64,000 nucleotides of DNA from Methylobacterium persicinum (GCF_022179525.1 NZ_BPQX01000023.1:1-64000); one strand, 5' to 3'. Positions 1-8,805 are shown, counted from the stretch's first letter. Translations and numbers: made by a program. The notes: a model not told the origin generated them from the sequence alone.

Positions 1-1113
1 GCCTTCATCGCCACCGAGGACTGGTTCTTCGCGTCGCATTTCCTGCCGATGGCGCGGGCGGCGGTGTCGATGGACTTCGACGTGACGGTGATTGCAAGGG
101 TGCGGGCGCATGGTGCGATCATCGCCGCGACGGGTGCGAGGGTCGTCCCGTTGGAGGCGGAGCGGTCGAGTCTCAACCCCATGGCGGCGGGTTACGCGGC
201 GGGGCAACTCGCCGCGATCCTCAAAGCCCTCAAGCCCGACATCGTGCATTGCATCGCCCTGCGCTCGATCCTCGTTGGGGGAACGGCGGCGGCGATGGCG
301 GACATTCCGCGCCGCGTCTTCGCGGTGACGGGGCTTGGCCTGATCGGCGCCCGAGACGATCGGGTCGGTAAGGCGGCCCGTCTGACTCTTCGTGCGCTGA
401 TCCGCGGGCCGCTGGCCTCCAAGCGGACGCGCTTTCTGTTCGAGAACCCCGACGATGCCCTCGCTCTCGGGCTCGACCCGTCGGACCGTACGGTGACGGT
501 CGTGGGAGGCGCCGGTATCGACCCAGCAGCGTACAGTCCCGGTCCGATGCCGCCGCAGCCTCCCTTGAAGGTCGCCGTGGTCGCGCGGATGCTTTGGTCG
601 AAGGGGATCGACATCGCCGTCGAGGGCGTCCGCCTCGCCCGGAGCCGCGGTGCCCTGGTCGAGCTCTCGCTCTACGGAGCGCCCGATCCCGACAACCGCC
701 GTGCGATCCCGGAAGCGACCCTGCGCGGTTGGACAGGGGAGGGGATCGCATGGCACGGGGCGACGACGGATGTGGAAGGGGTCTGGGCCGCTCATCACGT
801 CGCCTGCCTGCCCTCCCGCGGCGGTGAAGGGTTGCCGCGCAGCCTGCTGGAGGCCGCTTCCTGCGGACGGGCCTGTGTCACCACGGACGTTCCGGGTTGC
901 CGTGCCTTGGTGCGGGATGGGATCGAAGGCTTGCTCGTAGCCCCCGGCGATCCCGAGGCACTGGCGGCGGCCCTCGTTCGGCTCGCCGACGATCCCGCCC
1001 TCGTGGCCGAATACGGCGCGGCCGCGCGCCGGAGGATCGATACGGACGGTTTTTCCGAAGCCGCCGTCACCGATGCCACATGCCGTCTCTGGCAAGACCT
1101 TCTGGACGAGTGA
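1..1113 (+). CDS. Glycosyltransferase family 4 protein, 5' end outside window
   Basis: This is a GT-B fold, retaining sugar transferase of the GT4 (WcaA/PimA-like) type, probably acting on the cytoplasmic side in surface polysaccharide or glycolipid synthesis. The frame is open from base 1, and the residues before the first internal ATG (AFIATEDWFFASHFLPMARA) are a typical GT4 N-terminus, so the true start lies just upstream. The donor-binding C-terminal half carries the E-x7-E-like segment GGEGLPRSLLEAASCGR and the trailing APGDPEALA motif of GT4 enzymes. About 370 residues are visible. The next gene starts 2 bases after the stop, so the two are probably cotranscribed. The acceptor substrate cannot be told from sequence. 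Confidence 0.88.
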   Translation, partial: AFIATEDWFFASHFLPMARAAVSMDFDVTVIARVRAHGAIIAATGARVVPLEAERSSLNPMAAGYAAGQLAAILKALKPDIVHCIALRSILVGGTAAAMADIPRRVFAVTGLGLIGARDDRVGKAARLTLRALIRGPLASKRTRFLFENPDDALALGLDPSDRTVTVVGGAGIDPAAYSPGPMPPQPPLKVAVVARMLWSKGIDIAVEGVRLARSRGALVELSLYGAPDPDNRRAIPEATLRGWTGEGIAWHGATTDVEGVWAAHHVACLPSRGGEGLPRSLLEAASCGRACVTTDVPGCRALVRDGIEGLLVAPGDPEALAAALVRLADDPALVAEYGAAARRRIDTDGFSEAAVTDATCRLWQDLLDE

Positions 1114-1115
1114 CC

Positions 1116-1775
1116 ATGCCCCCGCTCGACGATCCGGAAGGCTTCATCACTGCCAATACGCGGGTCTTGCCCGTCCCGCATGCGCCGGAGATCCGTCTGC
1201 ATGTCGCCGACGAAGCGACGGAGCTGTGGCAGCGGACGGAGGACGAGCTCCAGGAAATCGGTCTGCCGCCGCCCTTCTGGGCCTTCGCCTGGGCGGGTGG
1301 GCAGGCCCTCGCCCGCTACATCCTCGATAACCCGACCCTCGTCGCCGGCCGGCGTGTCGTCGATTTCGCCTCCGGCTCCGGGCTCTGCGCCATCGCCGCC
1401 GCCATGGCCGGCGCACGGCATGTGATCGCGAGCGATCTCGACTCCTTCGCGATCGCTGCGATCGGTCTGAATGCCAGGCTGAACGATGTGGCCGACTGCA
1501 TCGAGGCGACCTCTACCAACCTGTTGGGGACGGACAGCGAGGCAGACCTCGTTCTGGCCGCCGACGTCTTCTACGAACGCGACCTCGCCGGAGCGGTCAC
1601 GCAGTGGCTGTCCCGGATCCATGGCACGGGGTGTGCCGTGCTGATCGGCGATCCCGGCCGCACCTACCTCCCGAAGGATCGACTCGACTGCCTGGCCACA
1701 TACACCGTGCCGGTGATGCGCAGCCTTGAGGATGCGGAGGCGAAGCGTAGCCACGTCTGGCGTCTGCGGGCCTGA
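1116..1775 (+). CDS. Class I SAM-dependent methyltransferase (ETFB-lysine / PrmA-like)
   Basis: A 219-residue protein with the SAM-binding motif DFASGSGLCAIAAAMAGA followed by the acidic motif ASDLD. This matches the seven-beta-strand methyltransferases related to ribosomal L11 and ETF-beta lysine methyltransferases. The segment LPPPFWAFAWAGGQAL before motif I is typical of the ETFBKMT/PrmA-like protein methyltransferase group. I chose the ATG at 1116, 2 bases after the upstream stop; a longer in-frame reading from 897 would run inside the glycosyltransferase gene. The substrate is not determined; a protein lysine is likely from family knowledge. Confidence 0.85.
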   Translation: MPPLDDPEGFITANTRVLPVPHAPEIRLHVADEATELWQRTEDELQEIGLPPPFWAFAWAGGQALARYILDNPTLVAGRRVVDFASGSGLCAIAAAMAGARHVIASDLDSFAIAAIGLNARLNDVADCIEATSTNLLGTDSEADLVLAADVFYERDLAGAVTQWLSRIHGTGCAVLIGDPGRTYLPKDRLDCLATYTVPVMRSLEDAEAKRSHVWRLRA

Positions 1776-1879
1776 AGCTCAGGCCGCTGCGCTTCGCATC
1801 ACGCCGCCGATGCCCTACCTATTGTGGTGCGGCCCGAACCTTGCGCCACCGGCCCCACCTGACCCGAAGGTGTACCATC

Positions 1880-2452
1880 GTGACACTCCCGCCGCGCCTT
1901 CCCCGCGTCGTCGCATTCGCCGCCAGTGCCAAGCGTCCGGCCCGGTCGCGGTTTCTCGTGGAAGCCGTCGCGACGGAACTGTCGCGCCTGCGCCGGATCG
2001 ATCTGCGGGTTTACGATCTTCTCGACGCAGGGCCCGGCCTCGGTGCTCCCCGGCGTGAGGATCTCACCCTGCCGGCGGCGCGCATGGTCGACGAGATCGA
2101 GAGGGCGGATGCCCTGATCCTCGGCACGCCGGTCTACCAGGGCGGTTATGCGGGGCTGTTCAAGCACGTTTTCGATTTCATCGAGCCGGCCAAGCTCGCC
2201 GGCAGGCCGGTGGTGCTGACCGCCACGGGCGGCGGGCTGCGCCATTCGCTGGTGGTCGAACATTCTATGAGGCCGCTGTTCGGCTTCTTCGCCGCCCATG
2301 TCGCCCCGACATCGATCTATGCCGGGCCGGATTGCATCGCCAACGACGCGGTGCTCGACCCCGCCATCGGCAATCGGATCGCGGCGGCGGCGTCTGAACT
2401 CTCAGCGCTGATCGACGTCGCCCGCGCGGCGAAAGCGGGTGCGGCTGCATAA
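1880..2452 (+). CDS. NADPH-dependent FMN reductase (SsuE/MsuE type)
   Basis: A 190-residue flavodoxin-like NAD(P)H:FMN reductase. Visible family features are the N-terminal beta-strand with the FMN phosphate loop (VVAFAASAKRPARSR), the ILGTPVYQGGYAGLFKHVFDF segment that contacts the isoalloxazine ring, and the TATGGGLRHSL loop. Such enzymes supply FMNH2 to two-component monooxygenases that release sulfite from sulfonates or oxidise dimethyl sulfone. A GTG at 1880 with a GAAGG Shine-Dalgarno element nine bases upstream is preferred over the ATG at 1841, which has none. A plausible client, an SfnG-type monooxygenase, is encoded about 18 kb away; the pairing is inference. Confidence 0.8.
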   Translation: MTLPPRLPRVVAFAASAKRPARSRFLVEAVATELSRLRRIDLRVYDLLDAGPGLGAPRREDLTLPAARMVDEIERADALILGTPVYQGGYAGLFKHVFDFIEPAKLAGRPVVLTATGGGLRHSLVVEHSMRPLFGFFAAHVAPTSIYAGPDCIANDAVLDPAIGNRIAAAASELSALIDVARAAKAGAAA

Positions 2453-2591
2453 CGCGGGCCGCCATTTTCGCGGCGCTCTACCTGAGCAGTAGGCGAGCCG
2501 ACACACCGTCGAAACATCGGCGGGCCACCGTGTTCATTGCACGACCGCTCACATGGCTCGGGGGCGGCGTGTCATCTTTCTCGGGGGCGGC

Positions 2592-3209
2592 ATGTCTGGT
2601 TCCACGGCGACTTCGCGGCAAACGACCGGATCGGTTCTGCCGGCGACCTACGTGACCGCGGCGGGCATGCCCCGCTACAACCCAATCTCACAGCTCCTGC
2701 ACTGGTTGACGGCCGCCTTCGCCCTCGCGGTGCTGCCGCTGGCCTGGGTCGCCATCAGCCTTCCGCCCAGCGAGACTAAGGGCGCGATGTTCGTCCTGCA
2801 CAAGTCGGTCGGCATCACGATCTTCGCCATCGTGGCGATCCGCATCCTGTGGCGGGCAGTCCACCCGGCTCCCGCGGACCCGAACACGCCTCGGGCCCTG
2901 GAATTGATCGCTAGGGTCAATCATTGGTTGCTTTACGCGATCTTCCTGATCATGCCGGTTAGCGGCTATCTGCTCAGCGCCCTTTCCGGGCGGAGCACGC
3001 CGTACTTCTGGCTGTTCACGATCCCCGGACTCGAGAAGAACGAGTCGCTTCAGAAGACATTCGAGGCGATCCACGTCTTTGGGCAGTACGCGGTCTACCT
3101 GCTCGTGCTCCTGCACATCGCCGGCACCGTGTGGCACCTCGTGATCCGCAGGGACGGTATCCTGGAGCGGATGCTGCCGGTCCAGGACGGCCGCGGGATG
3201 CGCCGTTAA
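2592..3209 (+). CDS. Cytochrome b561-family membrane protein
   Basis: A roughly 205-residue integral membrane di-heme cytochrome of the bacterial b561 family (YodB/CybB type), which passes electrons within the inner membrane, often from quinol. The sequence shows RYNPISQLLHWLTA with the first heme histidine, four hydrophobic helices, a second histidine in VLHKSVGI, the NHWLLYAIFLIMPVSGYL helix and AIHVFGQYAVYLLVLLHIAGTVWHL with more ligands. The start is uncertain: ATG 2592 follows a GGGGGCGG stretch, while ATG 2667 (MPRYNPIS) would give a more usual 180-residue protein. It faces a minus-strand gene that ends 10 bases away. Confidence 0.85.
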   Translation: MSGSTATSRQTTGSVLPATYVTAAGMPRYNPISQLLHWLTAAFALAVLPLAWVAISLPPSETKGAMFVLHKSVGITIFAIVAIRILWRAVHPAPADPNTPRALELIARVNHWLLYAIFLIMPVSGYLLSALSGRSTPYFWLFTIPGLEKNESLQKTFEAIHVFGQYAVYLLVLLHIAGTVWHLVIRRDGILERMLPVQDGRGMRR

Positions 3210-3218
3210 TTCACCTGG

Positions 3219-4094
3219 TTACGGCTCGGTGCGGCGCAGGACGAGCGTCGTGCCGACCTCGGGGTCGCGCCGCCAGTTCCCCTCTCCGTTCGCGACGAGC
3301 TCGATCGTGTGGCCCCGCTTGGCCACAAGCGTCATCCGGCCGTTGGCGAAACGCCAGCGCACAGGATTGAACACCTCGATCCCCTCGTCCTGACATCCGG
3401 GGAGGAGCTTCACGATGCCGCCCTCTGCAAGGCCGAGGCGGCAGGTGCCCTGTTGGCGGAAGCGGTCGAGGGCGTAGGTGCCCGGCTGAGGGGCACCCTC
3501 CTGGACCAAAGGCCGTGCCGCCGGCTGGGGCGCGGGCGGGGCCAGGGCCGCCGGCTGAGCGAGGTCCGGAGCGGGCGCAGGCGCAGCCACCACGGCTTCG
3601 GCCTGGGGCGGCTCGGATCCGGGCGGACGCATTCCAATGATATCGAGGGGGACGAGGCTGTAGGTCTCCCCCTGCTCGGTGGCGACGTAGCTCCGCCGGT
3701 CCGGTCGCCGCTTGAACAGCAGGACGGGGCGGACGTTGGCATCGACCAAGCGAACGGCTTCATCTGAATAGAGCCAGCCGGCCACCGCTCCCATGAGCGG
3801 AAGAGCCCGCCGGCATCCGGCCGGGAAGTTCACCTTCTGCCCGGCTGGTCCGCGATCCCGCAGGAGGGTCATCACGCAACGCCGGGTCGTCCCGTCGCGG
3901 GACAGGTCCCACGTCCCCGGAACGTCCGCGACCTTGGTGGGCAACGTCTCCTCGGGGAAGGCGGGCGCGGACGGCGGTGGGCTGGCCGCCGGCATCGTCG
4001 CTCCCGGTGCCTCGGGCTGATCCTCCTGAGCGCGGCCCGGTACGGGAACCGCAGCCAGCAGGACGGACAGGGCCGCGGCGTGGAATCGCCTCAC
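3219..4094 (-). CDS. Secreted AprI/Inh-type metalloprotease inhibitor-like protein with two domains
   Basis: A 291-residue exported protein with two beta-barrel repeats resembling the AprI/Inh (Omp19-like) protease-inhibitor domain. The first lies around residues 60-150 (PGTWDLSRDG... CVMTL... GCRRAL); the second is C-terminal (PGTYALDRFRQQGTCRLGL... LPGCQDEG... RWRFANGRMTL). Each has the usual pair of cysteines. They are joined by a Pro/Ala-rich linker. The start is a GTG at 4094 that overlaps the upstream dehydrogenase stop (GTGA), giving a clean signal peptide (RRFHAAALSVLLAAVPVPGRAQ). Family members block serralysin-type proteases in the periplasm; no protease gene is visible nearby, so a structural role in the envelope is equally possible. 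Confidence 0.75.
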   Translation of the reverse strand: MRRFHAAALSVLLAAVPVPGRAQEDQPEAPGATMPAASPPPSAPAFPEETLPTKVADVPGTWDLSRDGTTRRCVMTLLRDRGPAGQKVNFPAGCRRALPLMGAVAGWLYSDEAVRLVDANVRPVLLFKRRPDRRSYVATEQGETYSLVPLDIIGMRPPGSEPPQAEAVVAAPAPAPDLAQPAALAPPAPQPAARPLVQEGAPQPGTYALDRFRQQGTCRLGLAEGGIVKLLPGCQDEGIEVFNPVRWRFANGRMTLVAKRGHTIELVANGEGNWRRDPEVGTTLVLRRTEP

Positions 4095-5059
4095 GTTCCG
4101 GGGCTCCAGGGAGTCTCGGCCACCGGTGTGATCGGCCCGCGTCCCTCGAACCACGACAGGACGTTATCGACCACCAGTTGCGCCATGGCGTTCCGCGTAT
4201 GCTCCGAGGCAGAGCCGACATGCGGCAGAAGGACGGTGTTGTCCAAGGCCGCGAGGTCGGCCGGGACATGGGGCTCGTTCTCGAACACGTCGAGCCCAGC
4301 ACCGAGGATCGTCCTGGCCTTGAGGGCTGCGATCAAAGCTGCCTCATCCACGACGCTGCCGCGGGCCACGTTGACGAGGATCCCTTCCGGCCCGAGCGCA
4401 TCCAGCACGTCCGCATTCACGAGCCCCTTCGTCTCGGCCCCGCCGGGGGCCACCACAATCAGCACATGCACGGCCGCCGCGAGGCTGACCGGCGTCGCGT
4501 GATAGGTGTAGGCGACGCCGGCTTGGCGGGTTCGCCCGTAGTAGTCGATCGCCACATCGAATCCTTCGAGGCGCCGGGCGATGGCACGGCCGATCCGCCC
4601 GAGGCCCAGGATCCCCACCCTCCGGCCACGCAGGGACGCGGTGAGGGGGAACGGCGAATGGGGCCACCGGCCTTCGCGAAGGTAGCGGTCCGCCTGCGGA
4701 AGCCGGCGGATGGTCGCCAGGACAAGGCCGATGGCGAGGTCTGCAACCTCGTCGGTCAGCACGTCGGGCGTGTTCGTTACGATGATGTTCCGCCGGGCGG
4801 CAGCGCCCGCGTCAACGGCATCGTAGCCGACGCCGAAATTGGCGATGAGTTCGAGCTTCGGGAGCCGGTCCATCAGCGACCCGTCGATGGCGCCGCCGAC
4901 GCATACGGCCCTGACGCGCGGGCCAACGCCCCGCAGCAGGGCGTCCGGGTCGGCGGCGTGCTCCAGGCGATGAACCGTGAAGCGGCTGTCGAGCGTTCGC
5001 TCGACCAGGGGATGCATCTTGCGCAGAAGCAGGATGTCGGCGGGCGGGGCTCCGGTCAT
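4091..5059 (-). CDS. D-isomer 2-hydroxyacid dehydrogenase (glyoxylate/hydroxypyruvate reductase-like)
   Basis: A 322-residue NAD(P)-dependent dehydrogenase that interconverts 2-oxoacids and D-2-hydroxyacids in the cytoplasm. The Rossmann motif GILGLGRIGRAIARRLEGF is complete. The catalytic triad of the family is present: Arg in NVARGSVVDE, Glu in DVFENEPHVP and His in LLPHVGSASEHTR. The substrate-binding N-terminal motif NFGVGYDAVD is also present. Closest recognised types are GhrB-like hydroxypyruvate/glyoxylate reductases, which would suit a serine-cycle methylotroph, but the exact substrate is not shown by sequence. The stop overlaps the GTG of the inhibitor-like gene, so the two are translationally coupled. 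Confidence 0.88.
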   Translation of the reverse strand: MTGAPPADILLLRKMHPLVERTLDSRFTVHRLEHAADPDALLRGVGPRVRAVCVGGAIDGSLMDRLPKLELIANFGVGYDAVDAGAAARRNIIVTNTPDVLTDEVADLAIGLVLATIRRLPQADRYLREGRWPHSPFPLTASLRGRRVGILGLGRIGRAIARRLEGFDVAIDYYGRTRQAGVAYTYHATPVSLAAAVHVLIVVAPGGAETKGLVNADVLDALGPEGILVNVARGSVVDEAALIAALKARTILGAGLDVFENEPHVPADLAALDNTVLLPHVGSASEHTRNAMAQLVVDNVLSWFEGRGPITPVAETPWSPGT

Positions 5060-5297
5060 CGGTGCTTAGCTCTTCCCAGAGTTCGATCCGGCGGGATCAG
5101 CGAGGCCATACGCCCTGGCGGGCCGGGGGCGCTAGCGTCAGGATGCACGCTTCCTGACAGACGCGACCCTTTCGCCCTTCAACTCTCCCCTGTGTAAGGC
5201 CGGCGCCCCTTTCGAAACGCGCCGCCGGTCCTTACTAAGGGGGCTCGGACAGAAGCGACAGCGCTGAACCGAGGCCATCTCCGAAGACAGCAAGACC

Positions 5298-6710
5298 ATG
5301 ACCAGCCCACGCACCCTCTACGACAAGATCTGGGACGAACACGTCGTCGATGTTCAGCCGGACGGCACGAGCCTCCTCTACATCGACCGCCACCTCGTTC
5401 ACGAGGTGACGAGTCCCCAGGCGTTCGAAGGGCTTCGCGCCGCCGGCCGGAAGGTCCGGGCGCCGGCCAAGACGCTGGCCGTGGTGGACCACAACGTCCA
5501 GACCTCCGACCGCAGCAAGGGCATCGACGACCCCGACAGCCGCACGCAGCTCGAGGCTTTGGCCGAGAACGTCCGTGACTTCGGCATCGAGTTCTACGAT
5601 GCCCTCGACCGGCGTCAGGGCATCGTCCACATCATCGGGCCGGAGCAGGGCTTCACCCTGCCGGGCCAGACCATCGTGTGCGGCGATTCCCACACCTCGA
5701 CCCATGGGGCCTTCGGGGCGCTGGCGCACGGCATCGGCACGTCGGAGGTCGAGCACGTGCTCGCGACGCAGACGCTGGTGCAGAAGAAGGCCCGGAACAT
5801 GCGCATCACCGTCGACGGCAGATTGCCGGCGGGGGTGACGGCCAAGGACATCATCCTGGCGATCATCGGCGAGATCGGCACCGCCGGCGGCACCGGCCAC
5901 GTGATGGAATATGCCGGCGAGGCGATCCGCGCCCTCTCGATGGAGGGGCGGATGACGATCTGCAATATGTCCATCGAAGGCGGCGCCCGGGCCGGCATGG
6001 TCGCCCCGGACGAGACTACCTTCGCCTACGTGAAGGACCGGCCGAAGGCGCCGAAGGGCGCGGCCTTCGACCGGGCCCGGGCCTACTGGGAAAGCCTCGT
6101 CACCGACGAGGGCGCGCATTTCGACCGGGAGGTTCGCCTCGACGCGGCCAACCTGCCGCCGCTCGTGAGCTGGGGCACGAGTCCGGAGGACGTGATCTCG
6201 GTCCAGGGTCGGATCCCCGATCCGTCGGAGATCGCCGACGAGAACAAGCGGCAATCCAAGGAGAAGGCCCTGGCCTATATGGGCCTGACGCCGGGCACCC
6301 GGATCACCGACATCGCGCTCGATCGTGTCTTCATCGGATCGTGCACGAACGGCCGGATCGAGGATCTGCGCGAAGTCGCCCGGGTGGTCGGCGAGCGGAA
6401 GGTCCATCAGAGCGTCTCGGCGATGATCGTGCCGGGTTCGGGCCTCGTGAAGGCCCAGGCGGAGGCCGAGGGTCTCGACAAGATTCTGAAGGCGGCGGGC
6501 TTCGACTGGCGGGAGCCGGGCTGCTCCATGTGCCTCGGCATGAACCCGGACAAGCTCCGGCCGGGCGAGCGTTGCGCCTCGACCTCGAACCGTAATTTCG
6601 AGGGCCGGCAGGGACCCCGCGGGCGGACGCACCTCGTCTCGCCGGCGATGGCGGCCGCGGCGGCCGTGGCTGGACGCTTCGTGGATATCCGCGAGTGGCC
6701 CCACGCCTGA
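5298..6710 (+). CDS. leuC: 3-isopropylmalate dehydratase large subunit
   Basis: Large subunit of isopropylmalate isomerase, which converts 2- to 3-isopropylmalate in leucine biosynthesis with the small subunit LeuD. At 470 residues it has normal length. The three cysteines that bind the 4Fe-4S cluster are at Cys349 (GSCTNGR) and Cys409/Cys412 ([10 protein letters not shown]). Other signatures are DKIWDEHVV at the N-terminus, [20 protein letters not shown] and NRNFEGRQG near the end. leuD is not next to it, as is usual when the genes are dispersed in Rhizobiales. The roughly 240 bases upstream contain no leader peptide with a leucine run that I could find. A tRNA-Leu gene follows 92 bases downstream. 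Confidence 0.97.
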   Translation: MTSPRTLYDKIWDEHVVDVQPDGTSLLYIDRHLVHEVTSPQAFEGLRAAGRKVRAPAKTLAVVDHNVQTSDRSKGIDDPDSRTQLEALAENVRDFGIEFYDALDRRQGIVHIIGPEQGFTLPGQTIVCGDSHTSTHGAFGALAHGIGTSEVEHVLATQTLVQKKARNMRITVDGRLPAGVTAKDIILAIIGEIGTAGGTGHVMEYAGEAIRALSMEGRMTICNMSIEGGARAGMVAPDETTFAYVKDRPKAPKGAAFDRARAYWESLVTDEGAHFDREVRLDAANLPPLVSWGTSPEDVISVQGRIPDPSEIADENKRQSKEKALAYMGLTPGTRITDIALDRVFIGSCTNGRIEDLREVARVVGERKVHQSVSAMIVPGSGLVKAQAEAEGLDKILKAAGFDWREPGCSMCLGMNPDKLRPGERCASTSNRNFEGRQGPRGRTHLVSPAMAAAAAVAGRFVDIREWPHA

Positions 6711-6743
6711 CGACACGAAAATGACGGCGCGGCGGAATCGCGA

Positions 6744-6772
6744 TTGACGCAGGGCCCCGCGCCGCCTAAACG
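6744..6772 (+). promoter_or_regulatory. Probable sigma-70-type promoter for tRNA-Leu(CAG)
   Basis: TTGACG and TAAACG are separated by exactly 17 bases. The predicted transcription start lies about 24 bases before the tRNA 5' end, a normal arrangement for a tRNA gene. It lies in the gap after leuC, so the tRNA need not depend on leuC transcription. Confidence 0.55.
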
Positions 6773-6802
6773 AACCCGGTCGCCGGCCAAGGCCGACGGC
6801 AT

Positions 6803-6887
6803 GCCCAGGTGGCGGAATTGGTAGACGCGCTGGTTTCAGGTACCAGTCTTGCAAGAGGTGAAGGTTCGAGTCCTTTCCTGGGCACCA
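6803..6887 (+). tRNA. tRNA-Leu (anticodon CAG)
   Basis: An 85-base class II tRNA with encoded CCA. The acceptor arms GCCCAGG and CCTGGGC pair fully, followed by discriminator A. The anticodon stem CTGGT/ACCAG encloses the loop TTCAGGT, giving anticodon CAG, which reads CUG leucine codons. The long variable arm (TCTT-GC-AAGA) and the T-loop GGTTCGAGTCC confirm the leucine class. CUG is the dominant leucine codon in these genes. Confidence 0.97.
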
Positions 6888-7223
6888 TCAGCCGCCTAAA
6901 GCGCTGATCCGCACGACATCATCAGAACAATTTGAGCGACGCAGGCACCATTCGGTAAGCGAATGCGTTCCCTGCCGTTGTGACGTCGTTTGGCCCTCAC
7001 AGAGCCATTTACATGACGTCGATACACCTCATTTGAGTCCAATATTTTTTCAGATATGTTCGATATTAATGGGATTGTATAGGTTGCTTGACCAGAGCTA
7101 ATCGGATGTTTTGCCGATCAGCGCGGCCATTGAGCTCAAAATTTGCGTAAACGAGTGATTTACGTACTCCGAACGACTTGCAGAATCGCTCGGTGTTCAC
7201 CGAAGATGAGCTGAATATCATCT
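6888..7223. other. AT-rich gene-free stretch downstream of tRNA-Leu
   Basis: About 335 bases without a credible gene. The section from roughly 7010 to 7170 is clearly richer in A and T than its surroundings (for example CCAATATTTTTTCAGATATG). A weak hairpin ATCAGC...GCTGAT follows the tRNA at 6888 but lacks a T run. I saw no integrase and no second copy of the tRNA 3' end in the window. Confidence 0.5.
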
Positions 7224-7898
7224 TTGCCGGAGCGATTCTTGCACCCCGCGATCCGCTCACTCGCCGCTGCGATCCTGGTCGCGGCGATCGCGACACCCTC
7301 CTTCGCCAGCCCACGCAGCGGCATGTCAAACCGTGGGCGAGATGCAATCGAACGGGATGGGGAGTCCGTCCTGGCCAGGGAGTCGGCGACGGTGGATCGC
7401 CAGGAGAAAATGTGGACGCACCTCTCGGCATCCATTTGCGTGGGATGTATCACCGCGGCCAACCGGGTCGCGCCCTCGACGTATGAGCGGACTGCCGCGA
7501 ACCCCATTGCCGGGGCGAAGGTCATCGCGGCGGGGAATGTCGAGCATATCAAGACGATCCTCAGCCAGAACCCGACCCCGCGTCGGTTCGTCAACATGAA
7601 GAAGCGCGTGGCCAAGCTCCACCGGCGGGACCGCAGGCGCCTGGCGGCGCGGGCGCATCGGCTCCGGCTCGCCATGCGCGTGAAGCGCCATGCCGCCCAC
7701 CTCGCAGCGTTCAGGGCTGCCCCGGCTACCCGGCCGCACCGGATCGGAGCCGTGCAAGCCATATTCCTCCCGGTCTACAAGGCGGGTATGGAAAGCCGCG
7801 TCTATCGCATCCCCGTGGACCAACCCTGGGCGCCGCAGGACGATGGGCGTATCTTCGAGACGTTCCGTCCCGTCCCCCCCCGTTTTCGGCGGAGTTGA
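7224..7898 (+). CDS. Hypothetical secreted basic protein
   Basis: I do not recognise this protein. From a TTG start at 7224 the 224-residue product has a convincing signal peptide (AIRSLAAAILVAAIATPSFASP). A middle section with two close cysteines (SICVGCITAAN) is followed by a strongly basic stretch from about residue 110 to 165 (KKRVAKLHRRDRRRLAARAH). The start codon is uncertain and another TTG lies at 7239. An overlapping minus-strand frame (7160-7762) has poorer composition and no signal, so the plus frame is preferred. It lies in the AT-richer patch after tRNA-Leu and could be recently acquired. Confidence 0.5.
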   Translation: MPERFLHPAIRSLAAAILVAAIATPSFASPRSGMSNRGRDAIERDGESVLARESATVDRQEKMWTHLSASICVGCITAANRVAPSTYERTAANPIAGAKVIAAGNVEHIKTILSQNPTPRRFVNMKKRVAKLHRRDRRRLAARAHRLRLAMRVKRHAAHLAAFRAAPATRPHRIGAVQAIFLPVYKAGMESRVYRIPVDQPWAPQDDGRIFETFRPVPPRFRRS

Positions 7899-8007
7899 AG
7901 GCGTACCCCGCTCCGGCGAAGGGGGCGGGCGTGATGCCGCGCAGAGGAACCCCACCCGGCATCGCTCCTTGACCGGTCACCGCACTGATGCGGTCGGAGC
8001 CCATGTG

Positions 8008-8460
8008 ATGCGATATTCCCCGGCGGCTGCCCTCGGGCTGGCCTTCACCCTGCTGCCTGCCATCGCCCTGGCGCAGGGCAAGCCGCTGCCGCCGCCGTCG
8101 AGCGACGTCACGCCACCCATCGAGATGACGATCAGCATGAAGGATGGAAAGCCGGATTGCGCGCCGGCCGAACTCCTCGTTCCGGCGAACACGAACATCA
8201 CGCTGACCCTCGTCAGCCATGCCGATGCCGAGGTGACGCTCACCATTCCAGGCCAATTCTCGAACGGTCTTGTGCTCCATTCGGACGGTGACTTGGTCCA
8301 CGTTGAGAGCGAGAAAGGTTATCTCGTCAAGCGCAACGGCAAGGGCACCCTCAAATTGCGTACGGAAGCGCCCGGCAAGGTCGAATACGCCTGCACAAGC
8401 ACGACGAACCAGAAGGCGCCGTTCATCGGCAATTACGTGCGCAAGTCGCCGAACGGTTGA
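8008..8460 (+). CDS. Exported cupredoxin-like protein with incomplete copper site
   Basis: A 150-residue periplasmic protein starting at ATG 8008 with a clear signal peptide (SPAAALGLAFTLLPAIALAQ). The mature part reads as a single cupredoxin-fold domain of the EfeO/plastocyanin-like type: LVPANTNITLTLVSHADAEVTL, then KGTLKLRTEAPGKVEYAC near the C-terminus. A functional type 1 copper site normally has Cys followed by His and Met within about ten residues. Here the Cys of EYACTS is followed by TTNQKAPFIG with neither, so copper binding in the usual way is doubtful. The frame can be read further upstream, but nothing before 8008 looks like protein. Confidence 0.65.
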   Translation: MRYSPAAALGLAFTLLPAIALAQGKPLPPPSSDVTPPIEMTISMKDGKPDCAPAELLVPANTNITLTLVSHADAEVTLTIPGQFSNGLVLHSDGDLVHVESEKGYLVKRNGKGTLKLRTEAPGKVEYACTSTTNQKAPFIGNYVRKSPNG

Positions 8461-8473
8461 GTGGAATAAGTCC

Positions 8474-8698
8474 TCAGAGATCGTCCGGACGCCGATTTAA
8501 GGCGACCTCCGGCTCGTCGTCACCCATGGGGATCGGCTCGTTCGTCATTCCGGCCTCGGCATCCGCTTCGGTCCCGGCCCGATCCATCGGGCCATCCTGA
8601 GCTTGGACGCCTCCAGTGACGGTGCCCCGCGGCGTGACGGCAAGCCCCTCCCTGTTTTGCGGGCCGCAGGCGGTGTTGCTGTTCGGGTCGGGGCGCAT
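8474..8698 (-). CDS. Small hypothetical protein (weak)
   Basis: A 74-residue frame, acidic and Pro/Gly-rich, with no recognised domain and no membrane or signal segment. It has an ATG start and a stop codon closely upstream in frame, so it cannot be longer. It may be real because nothing else codes here, but composition alone cannot separate it from chance in such GC-rich DNA. Confidence 0.3.
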   Translation of the reverse strand: MRPDPNSNTACGPQNREGLAVTPRGTVTGGVQAQDGPMDRAGTEADAEAGMTNEPIPMGDDEPEVALNRRPDDL

Positions 8699-8805
8699 GG
8701 GGTCTTCCTGGCTCGTGCGGACGTCATGCCGTCAACATGCTGCGGCCGTCGGCGTTTCCCGAGGCCGCAGCGAGGCGAACGGTCCCGGCTCTGTAAGCGG
8801 AGCCC

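Noticed and set aside
5060-5297. Possible leucine leader peptide, T-box or attenuator before leuC
   Set aside because: No short frame with a leucine run, no T-box sequence and no terminator with a T run could be found.
5235-6854. 539-residue minus-strand frame opposite leuC
   Set aside because: Same shadow effect; it even runs into the tRNA-Leu gene and has no recognisable motif.
7160-7762. 200-residue minus-strand frame opposite the secreted hypothetical protein
   Set aside because: It lacks a signal or domain, while the plus-strand frame has a good signal peptide; only one of the two is likely real.
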